Assembly (NCBI RefSeq): GCF_001815865.1
Contig: NZ_KV822195.1
Location: forward strand, 1-64,000
Source of the DNA: Abiotrophia sp. HMSC24B09
Lineage (GTDB): Bacteria; Bacillota; Bacilli; Lactobacillales; Aerococcaceae
Reading direction: 5' to 3'
Length of the DNA stretch: 64,000 bases
The notes beneath the pieces are model-generated. The model made no database searches, was not told where the DNA came from, and saw nothing but the letters and a program-made list of their open reading frames with translations. Shown piece by piece: positions 58,317 through 64,000 of the stretch. The translations under genes were made by a program, and so were the position numbers. Position 1 is the stretch's first letter. Each line of letters begins with the position of its first letter.

Positions 58317-59003
58317 TTAATAGCCTTCAGGCGCAAAGAGGGCACTGCCCACACGCAGGAAGCTAGCCCCTTCCTCGGTGGCGATGGTATAGTCTTGGCT
58401 CATGCCCATGCTGAGCTCTGTACAAGGAGCGTGAGGATAGCCAGCTTCTTGGACTAGGAGTTGGAGATGCTTGAGCGTCTTGAAGAAGAAGTGGAGCTCG
58501 CCTTCTAGGGCATCGGCTGGCGCCATGGTCATGAGACCCACGATTTCAATCTTGTCGTAAGGGGCAAGTTGCTCGATGGCCGCAAAGACCTGCTCGGGCT
58601 CATAGCCTGTCTTGCTCTCTTCACCCGATACATTGACCTGGAGGAAACACTTGATGGGGTGGTCGGCCCGCTTTTGAATTTCCTTGGCTAAGTCAAAGCG
58701 GTCTAGGGCATGGAGATAGTCAATTTGATTGATAAACTCCTTGACCTGGCGGGTTTGGACCCGGCCGATGAAGTGCCAGACAATGTCTGGAGCAGTTTGG
58801 GCTAGGGCGGCCTGCTTTTCTAAGAGGGCAGGATAGCGATTCTCGCCAAAATGCCTTTGGCCTAAATCATAGAGGGCTTGAATTTGGTCGGCGCCCACGG
58901 TTTTGCTGACGGCAACTAACTGTGGCTGCTTGCCTTCTGGGCTATGTTTTTGGATACGGTCTAAGACCGCCTGATAGCGATCCTGGATCAACTTCTGAGT
59001 CAT
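58317..59003 (-). CDS. yggS: YggS-family pyridoxal-phosphate homeostasis protein
   Basis: A 228-aa single-domain fold-type III PLP protein. PLP Lys in LVAVSKTVGA near residue 34, HFGENRYPALLEK near 52-64, WHFIGRVQTRQVK near 77-89, LQVNVSGEESKTG near 122-134, and LSMGMSQDYTIATEEG near 198-213. It buffers PLP and has no known catalytic activity. Unlike in many Firmicutes it is not in the ftsZ-sepF cluster. AGGAGG on minus precedes the ATG. Confidence 0.93.
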   Translation of the reverse strand: MTQKLIQDRYQAVLDRIQKHSPEGKQPQLVAVSKTVGADQIQALYDLGQRHFGENRYPALLEKQAALAQTAPDIVWHFIGRVQTRQVKEFINQIDYLHALDRFDLAKEIQKRADHPIKCFLQVNVSGEESKTGYEPEQVFAAIEQLAPYDKIEIVGLMTMAPADALEGELHFFFKTLKHLQLLVQEAGYPHAPCTELSMGMSQDYTIATEEGASFLRVGSALFAPEGY

Positions 59004-59132
59004 GGAATATTCCTCCTACTTAATGGCTGTAGTATAGCACGCTAGCTAACTTTTTGCAAAAGTCCCGCGTTCCCAAGTGGCGCGGGACATGCTATACTAA
59101 GGAGGTAGAATACGTCTTGAGGAGGATCTAAG

Positions 59133-60410
59133 ATGCCAGCAGATTTTGGGGGCTTCTATCAGAAAGAAATCAGCCAGCGCCGAGCCATTTTGGCGACTTA
59201 TTTGGAAGAGGAAGGGCAAGCCCAAGCCCTAGAAACAGCCCTGGCCTTGCCAGAGTCAGTGGCTAACCAGTTGATTGAGAACTATGTGGGCAATTATAGT
59301 CTGCCTTTTGGCCTGGCTCCGACCTTCAAAATTAATGGTCGAGACTATGTGGTGCCCATGGCTATTGAAGAGCCTAGTGTGGTGGCTGCCGCTAGCAACG
59401 GAGGCAAACGACTAGGGAATATCCAGTCTCAGGTTTTGAGTCGCCAACTAATCGGCCAGGTTGTGCTAACCGATATTGAAGACCTGGCTAGCGGGCTTGA
59501 GCAAGTTTCGGAGCAAAAAGACCACTGGCTGGATCTAGCTCGGGCAGCCTGTCCTAGCATGGTAGCCCGTGGTGGCGGTCCTTGTGATTTATGGGCCGAT
59601 AGCTACGGGGATGACCAGGGCGATTTTCTCTGTGTCTATTTGAGCCTGGATCCCTGTGACGCCATGGGCGCCAATGTCATGAATACGGTCCTAGAGGCCC
59701 TCGCGCCTGAAGTGGAAGCCAGCCTGGGTGGTCAAGCCCTCCTGCGAATTCTTTCTAATCATGGTGATAAGCTCCTAGTCAAAGCCCAGGTTAGCCTGCC
59801 TGTTTCCCAGCTTCACGCCAATCCAACGCAAGCCTTGAATCTGGCAAAACGCTTGAGTCAGGCCAGTCGTGTGGCCCAGTTGGATCCACGTCGGGCGGTG
59901 ACCCATAATAAGGGCATTATGAATGGGGTAGACGCGGTCTTGCTTGCCACAGGTAATGACTGGCGAGCGGTGGAAGCTGGTGTCCACGCCCATGCGGCTC
60001 GGGATGGTCAATATCGGGGTCTCAGTCAATGGTCCCTTTCCGCTGACCAAGCCAGACTAGAAGGGGAATTAACCCTGCCCTTGTCCCTTGCGACCGTTGG
60101 CGGGACTCTAGCTGTCCATCCAACTGCCCAATTGGCCCTAGCTATCTTAGGTAAGCCCAATGCTCGTGAGCTAGCTCAAATCATTGCGGCAGTCGGCCTA
60201 GCCCAGAACTTTGCTGCCTTGAGAGCCCTAGTGACGGACGGCATTCAAAAGGGCCATATGGCCTTACAAGCCCGGTCCTTGGCCCTTCAAGTCGGTGCCA
60301 GCCTAGAGGAAGTGCCTGCCCTAGTTAAGGCCTTGCGTCAGGCCCCTGCCATGAACCGTACTTTAGCTGAGCAAGTCTTGGCCCAGTTACGCAGCCAAGA
60401 GGGAAGTTAA
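59133..60410 (+). CDS. mvaA: Hydroxymethylglutaryl-CoA reductase, class II
   Basis: 425 aa. It converts HMG-CoA to mevalonate for isoprenoid synthesis. ENYVGNYSLPFGLAPTF near 50-66 and the catalytic Glu in MAIEEPSVVAAASNGGK near 77-93 bind substrate. DAMGANVMNTVLEAL near 176-190 is the nucleotide site, LDPRRAVTHNKGIMNG near 252-267 carries the active Lys, and the C-terminal flap follows. Class II size. It is followed by a terminator and then mvaS. AGGAGGATC precedes the ATG. Confidence 0.95.
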   Translation: MPADFGGFYQKEISQRRAILATYLEEEGQAQALETALALPESVANQLIENYVGNYSLPFGLAPTFKINGRDYVVPMAIEEPSVVAAASNGGKRLGNIQSQVLSRQLIGQVVLTDIEDLASGLEQVSEQKDHWLDLARAACPSMVARGGGPCDLWADSYGDDQGDFLCVYLSLDPCDAMGANVMNTVLEALAPEVEASLGGQALLRILSNHGDKLLVKAQVSLPVSQLHANPTQALNLAKRLSQASRVAQLDPRRAVTHNKGIMNGVDAVLLATGNDWRAVEAGVHAHAARDGQYRGLSQWSLSADQARLEGELTLPLSLATVGGTLAVHPTAQLALAILGKPNARELAQIIAAVGLAQNFAALRALVTDGIQKGHMALQARSLALQVGASLEEVPALVKALRQAPAMNRTLAEQVLAQLRSQEGS

Positions 60411-60428
60411 AAAATTTATTAAGTTAGC

Positions 60429-60456
60429 GCGCCTTTAAGTTAAAGGCGCCTTTTTC
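60429..60456 (+). terminator. Intrinsic terminator between mvaA and mvaS
   Basis: GCGCCTTT and AAAGGCGC around a 5-nt loop, then C and five T. mvaS probably has its own promoter (TACAAT just after). Confidence 0.82.
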
Positions 60457-60500
60457 GTGGTACAATAAGCGTGACAAATTAGGAATATAGGTGATAAAAG

Positions 60501-61673
60501 ATGACCGTAACTGTCGGTATAGACAAAATCGGGCTCTATGTGCCCCAATACTATATTGAAATGACTGAATTAGCTCAAGCCCGCGGCGTTGAGCCAAGTA
60601 AATACACGATTGGTATTGGCCAAGACAAGATGGCCGTGCCACCCCTAGACCAAGATGTGGTCGCGATGGCGGCCAATGCGGCAGCTAGCATCTTAGATGA
60701 GCATGACCGTTTAGCTATTGACCAAGTTATTGTCGGGACTGAATCGGCTTTTGACTATTCCAAGTCAGTAGCTAGCTACTTACACGAATTATTGGATTTA
60801 CAACCCTATTGTAAGGCCTATGAAATCAAGCAAGCCTGCTACGGGGCGACAGCAGGCCTCCAGTCGGCCTGTGACTACGTTCGCCTACGACCAGACCGTA
60901 AGATCCTGGTAGTGGCAACCGACATCGCCCGCTACGGTCTCGGCACGCCAGGTGAGCCTACGCAAGGAGCTGGAGCAGTAGCCCTCCTTATCTCTGCTAA
61001 TCCGCGGATTTTGGCCTTGGATAGCCAGTCTATTTCTTATACTGATAATCAATTCGATTTCTGGCGCCCATCTTATTCTGACGTGGCGCTAGTTGACGGC
61101 AAATTCTCGACTGAACTCTACCAAGATTGCTTCTGTCAGGTCATGACGTCAGCCCAACAAGCGGGTTTGTCACCTGAAAACTGGCGCAATGTGGTCTTCC
61201 ACTTGCCATTTACCAAGATGGGCAAGAAGGCCCTGGATGCCTTAGCGCAAAAAGGAAGCGTGGATGCGGATCTAATTGAGCGTTGGCAGGCAGCCTATGA
61301 ACCAGCAACCCGCTTGGGGCGTCAGGTGGGTAATATTTACACTGGCTCCCTCTATCTCAGCCTCCTGTCCTATTTGACGCAAGTAGAGGATTTAGTAGCA
61401 GGGGACAGTCTGGGACTCTTCTCCTATGGTTCAGGCGCGGTCGCCGAACTCTTCTCTGGGACGCTACAAGAAGGCTTTAGACAGGCCTTGGATCTGGAAG
61501 CTTTGAAGGCCCACCTGGAGCGCCGACAAGCCTTAGCAGTCCAAGACTACGAGCGGATTTTTTCTCAGCGTTTGCCACAAGAAGCGGACTATCAAGTAGC
61601 TCGCCAAAGCCAGGAAGCAGGCTTTGTCTTAGATAAAATTGACGGACACCGCCGTTACTATCGCCAATACTAA
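60501..61673 (+). CDS. mvaS: Hydroxymethylglutaryl-CoA synthase
   Basis: A 390-aa thiolase-fold enzyme condensing acetoacetyl-CoA and acetyl-CoA. Catalytic Glu in GTESAFDYSKSVASY near 78-92, nucleophile Cys in YEIKQACYGATAGLQSA near 106-122, catalytic His in VFHLPFTKMGKKAL near 233-246, and GSLYLSLLSYL and FSYGSGAVAE motifs after. AGGTGATAAAAG precedes the ATG. It pairs with mvaA for mevalonate synthesis. Confidence 0.97.
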   Translation: MTVTVGIDKIGLYVPQYYIEMTELAQARGVEPSKYTIGIGQDKMAVPPLDQDVVAMAANAAASILDEHDRLAIDQVIVGTESAFDYSKSVASYLHELLDLQPYCKAYEIKQACYGATAGLQSACDYVRLRPDRKILVVATDIARYGLGTPGEPTQGAGAVALLISANPRILALDSQSISYTDNQFDFWRPSYSDVALVDGKFSTELYQDCFCQVMTSAQQAGLSPENWRNVVFHLPFTKMGKKALDALAQKGSVDADLIERWQAAYEPATRLGRQVGNIYTGSLYLSLLSYLTQVEDLVAGDSLGLFSYGSGAVAELFSGTLQEGFRQALDLEALKAHLERRQALAVQDYERIFSQRLPQEADYQVARQSQEAGFVLDKIDGHRRYYRQY

Positions 61674-61675
61674 AA

Positions 61676-61708
61676 AGAAACTGGGACTTAGGTCCCAGTT
61701 TCTTTCTT
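61676..61708. terminator. Bidirectional terminator after mvaS
   Basis: AAAGAAACTGGGAC, a TTAG loop and GTCCCAGTTTCTTT. Confidence 0.9.
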
Positions 61709-61723
61709 ATATAGGAAGTCAGC

Positions 61724-61972
61724 TTAAAGGCTGTCCAAGCTAAAATGGAGGCTACCGTCTGGATTAAGCAAGACAGGGACACCCACTCTTGCGCCATCTT
61801 TAACAGCTTGAAACTCTGGTCGGCTATCACGTAAGTGGAGAAAGGCCTTGAGTTCCCGCATGGAATTCGTAATATTGACTGCATCATAGCGGATACCACG
61901 AGCTTCAAGTCCAGCTACAAAAGGTTGGGTATAGGGGCATTTGTCACTAAAAAATAGGGTAGGTTGGCTCAT
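61724..61972 (-). CDS. Glutaredoxin-like small protein
   Basis: 82 aa with a thioredoxin-fold pattern: LFFSDKCPYTQPFVAGLEARGI at the N-terminus and a GVPVLLNPDG cis-Pro motif near 64-73. The active site is CPYT, a single redox Cys rather than CPYC. It is probably a monothiol glutaredoxin-type protein; the partner is unknown. AGGAGG on minus precedes the ATG. Confidence 0.82.
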   Translation of the reverse strand: MSQPTLFFSDKCPYTQPFVAGLEARGIRYDAVNITNSMRELKAFLHLRDSRPEFQAVKDGARVGVPVLLNPDGSLHFSLDSL

Positions 61973-62110
61973 AAATTAATCCTCCTCTAATAAATGATCT
62001 TTAGGGTTATTGTAAGCCCTCTAATCCTAGGAAACAAGGGATTTGCTTGTAAGGTTTGAAACCAGTTCTAATGACTGATATTCTGATACCGAGAACATCA
62101 GGCAAAGGCA

Positions 62111-62138
62111 TTGCACTTGCATACCGTTTGCGTATAAT
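62111..62138 (+). promoter_or_regulatory. Promoter of malQ with possible MalR-type operator
   Basis: TTGCAC (62111-62116), 16 bp, TATAAT (62133-62138). The spacer contains GCATACCGTTTGCG (62119-62132), an imperfect dyad whose right half fits LacI-family maltose operators (CGTTTGCG). Confidence 0.5.
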
Positions 62139-62179
62139 TAGAGTTGTCAAAAAAGAAAATATGCAAAGGAGGTTTGGGT

Positions 62180-63763
62180 ATGCAACGTACGAGTGGCGTA
62201 CTCCTTCATATATCATCTCTCCCATCTAAGTTTGGGATTGGGTCTTTCGGGCAATCAGCCTATGATTTTGTCGATTTCCTGGCAAAAACAGGCCAACAAT
62301 ACTGGCAAATTTTGCCTCTAGGGACCACGTCTTATGGAGACTCCCCTTATCAATCATTCTCTGCCTTTGCCGGCAACACTCACTTCATCGACTTGGATCT
62401 CCTAGTTGAAGCAGGCTGGCTGACAGAAGCTGATTATGCTGGGGTAGACTTCGGTGACCATCCAGAATATGTGGACTATGCCAAGGTCTATACAGAACGT
62501 CGTCCAATCTTGGAGAAGGCAGTCGCTAACTTCTTGGCTAAAGCTGACAAGAAGGACTACCAACAATTCTTGGCGGACAACTATGAATGGTTGGAGCCTT
62601 ACTGTGAATACATGGCGATCAAGGAGCACTATGATCTTAAGCCATGGTTCCAATGGGATCCAAAAGCTACCTTGCGCGATGAAGCGACTATCGTTCATTT
62701 GCGTCAACAATTAGCGGATGTGTTGACCTACCACCGGGTAGTGCAATACTTCTTCAACATCCAGTGGCAAGCACTTAAGAAATATGCCAATGCTCAACAC
62801 ATTGAGATTATTGGGGACATGCCAATCTATGTTGCAGCGGATAGTGTTGAAATGTGGATGACCCCACATTACTTCAAGACATCTAAAGATCACCAACCAA
62901 GCGTTGTTGCTGGTTGCCCACCAGATGCCTTTACCGCTGACGGCCAACTCTGGGGTAACCCAATCTATAACTGGGAGGCTATGAAGGCTGACGGTTATGC
63001 TTGGTGGGTTACTCGCCTTAAGGAAAGCTTCAAGCTCTACGATGTGGTTCGGATTGACCACTTCCGTGGCTTCGAGTCCTACTGGGAAATTCCATTTGGC
63101 GACACCACTGCTATCAATGGTGAATGGGTCAAAGGTCCAGGTAGCGACCTCTTCCGTGCTATTCGCAAGGAACTAGGCGACGTGAAGATTATTGCTGAAG
63201 ATTTAGGCTTCATGACTCAGGAAGTAATTGATATGCGGGATGAAACCGGCTTCCCAGGTATGAAGATTATGCAATTTGGTTTTGGCGGAGGGGATTCAGT
63301 TGATTTACCTCACAATTACGTTTATAATTCTGTATGTTATGTGGGAACCCACGATAACGAAACAGGTTTAGGCTGGTTCCAAGACTCAGCTGATGAGGCA
63401 TCACGTGAATTCTTCAATGCCTACATGAGACGTGGGGAAGATGAAACAGTTTCTCATGCCCTCAACCGCGGGATTGCTGCTGCTGTCAGCAAGATGGCAA
63501 TCTACACCATGCAAGATTTGTTGAACTTAGGTAACGAAGCGCGTATGAACGTGCCATCTACCTTAGGTAACAACTGGAAATGGCGTATGAAGTCAGATGC
63601 TCTGACTGACCAATTAGCGGAAGAATTATTGGAGTTGACAACTACCTACTGCCGTTTGAATCCTGCCTTCAAGGCAGCAAGTGAAAAGGCTGAAGTAGCG
63701 GAAGAGACTAAGTCAACTAAGACTACTGAAGTTAAAAAGGCCAAAAAGCCTACAACTAAGTAA
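62180..63763 (+). CDS. malQ: 4-alpha-glucanotransferase (amylomaltase)
   Basis: A 527-aa GH77 enzyme that transfers maltodextrin chains. RTSGVLLHISSLPSKFGIGSFG at the N-terminus, DMPIYVAADSVEMW near 213-226, nucleophile Asp in VVRIDHFRGFESYW near 292-305, acid Glu in IIAEDLGF near 341-348, and YVGTHDNETGLGW near 391-403. The core is standard, but an extra Lys/Thr/Glu-rich tail of about 28 residues ends the protein. AAAGGAGG 7 nt before ATG 62180 sets the start. A phosphorylase gene follows. Confidence 0.95.
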   Translation: MQRTSGVLLHISSLPSKFGIGSFGQSAYDFVDFLAKTGQQYWQILPLGTTSYGDSPYQSFSAFAGNTHFIDLDLLVEAGWLTEADYAGVDFGDHPEYVDYAKVYTERRPILEKAVANFLAKADKKDYQQFLADNYEWLEPYCEYMAIKEHYDLKPWFQWDPKATLRDEATIVHLRQQLADVLTYHRVVQYFFNIQWQALKKYANAQHIEIIGDMPIYVAADSVEMWMTPHYFKTSKDHQPSVVAGCPPDAFTADGQLWGNPIYNWEAMKADGYAWWVTRLKESFKLYDVVRIDHFRGFESYWEIPFGDTTAINGEWVKGPGSDLFRAIRKELGDVKIIAEDLGFMTQEVIDMRDETGFPGMKIMQFGFGGGDSVDLPHNYVYNSVCYVGTHDNETGLGWFQDSADEASREFFNAYMRRGEDETVSHALNRGIAAAVSKMAIYTMQDLLNLGNEARMNVPSTLGNNWKWRMKSDALTDQLAEELLELTTTYCRLNPAFKAASEKAEVAEETKSTKTTEVKKAKKPTTK

Positions 63764-63766
63764 TAC

Positions 63767-63829
63767 CAAGCAAGACCCGTAAATAAATGTGGCCGGTGTT
63801 AGGAGATTTCTTCTAACACCTCTTGCTTG
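63767..63829 (+). other. Two-part hairpin between malQ and the phosphorylase gene
   Basis: Outer arms CAAGCAAGA (63767-63775) and TCTTGCTTG (63821-63829) and inner arms GGTGTTAG (63795-63802) and CTAACACC (63813-63820) stack on the 3' side, with a 19-nt bulge on the 5' side. No T-run follows, so it is probably an RNA processing or attenuation element rather than a full terminator. Confidence 0.5.
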
Positions 63830-63890
63830 CCTACCTGTTAATCAGAAAGATCATTGAGGCTTACGGCCTAATCAAAATAAGGAGTTAAAC

Positions 63891-64000
63891 ATGACTATTT
63901 TAGAAAACTATACTAACAAGCTTTTCAATAAATCAATTGATGCTTGTAACGATGCAGAACTTTACAAAGCCCTTTTAGATATTACGCGTGACAAATCTCG
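63891..64000 (+). CDS. malP: Glycogen/maltodextrin phosphorylase, N-terminal fragment
   Basis: The frame is open to the window's right edge: 36 codons starting MTILENYTNKLFNKSIDACN, then DAELYKALLDITRDKS. This resembles the N-terminus of Lactobacillales GlgP/MalP phosphorylases (ELYxALL motif). TAAGGAG precedes the ATG. The malQ-malP order supports the call; the protein continues outside the window. Confidence 0.65.
   Translation, partial: MTILENYTNKLFNKSIDACNDAELYKALLDITRDKS

Noticed and set aside
61477..61908. Minus-strand ORF overlapping mvaS and the glutaredoxin-like gene
   Set aside because: It shadows both genes in another frame and spans the terminator between them.

Overview
This 64 kb window is chromosomal DNA of a low-to-mid GC Gram-positive bacterium of the order Lactobacillales. 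The evidence is Shine-Dalgarno-led, tightly packed operons with U-tailed terminators, a T-box leader on serS, a glmS ribozyme, MurT/GatD, a PBP2a-type class A penicillin-binding protein, the mevalonate genes mvaA/mvaS, and a YSIRK-type surface sialidase closely resembling pneumococcal NanA. The moderate GC, the GH36 alpha-galactosidase and the sialidase together suggest Abiotrophia (Aerococcaceae). That genus call is an inference made without any database search. I saw no tRNA, rRNA, prophage, insertion sequence or CRISPR array.

Layout. 0.1-8 kb: an HD phosphohydrolase, an RlmI-like methyltransferase, a zinc-ribbon/membrane protein with a degenerate beta-lactamase-like domain, a small FUSC-type membrane protein, an unknown HTH-like protein, a membrane-anchored glucosaminidase, a degenerate PurK-like protein and a DUF368 transporter. 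8-11.4 kb: an AraC-type regulator divergent from alpha-galactosidase. 11.6-16 kb: cell-wall genes pbp2A, murT and gatD. 16-18.3 kb: an orphan EIIC-like permease and ilvE. 18.5-24 kb: the classic tdk-prfA-prmC-ywlC-glyA-upp operon. 24.2-26.1 kb: a two-gene ATP-grasp ligase plus esterase cassette of unknown product.

26.3-37.6 kb is a complete sialic-acid scavenging locus: nanK, an RpiR-type regulator, an ABC sugar transporter (binding protein plus two permeases), nanE, a small membrane protein, a YhcH/NanQ-like protein, nanA lyase and a wall-anchored sialidase. Its promoter carries two GAAAA-N3-TTTTC sites and a perfect catabolite-response element. A very long imperfect hairpin of about 145 nt lies between the binding-protein gene and the permeases and probably tunes their relative expression. 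A second hairpin precedes the sialidase.

37.6-49 kb: housekeeping genes (HI_0552-like, pgeF, UDG-family, NusG-II, bL25, trmL, T-box/serS, EIIA-Glc, uppP, a lactonase, an AI-2E-type permease, a secreted DUF5067/5068-like protein, and bioY with a BirA box). 49-54.4 kb: a MutY without its Fe-S cluster ligands, a heterodimeric ABC exporter and ntdP. 54.4-57 kb: a 330-bp gene-less stretch rich in inverted repeats, then the glmS ribozyme and glmS. 57-64 kb: two unknown proteins, YggS, mvaA, mvaS, a glutaredoxin-like protein, malQ and the start of a glycogen/maltodextrin phosphorylase that runs off the window.

The most unusual signals are the intra-operon hairpin, the ATP-grasp/esterase pair, three proteins with lost catalytic or cofactor residues (beta-lactamase-like, PurK-like, MutY), the LPAAG sorting signal on the sialidase, the apparently non-lipidated binding protein, and the structured leaders around glmS.
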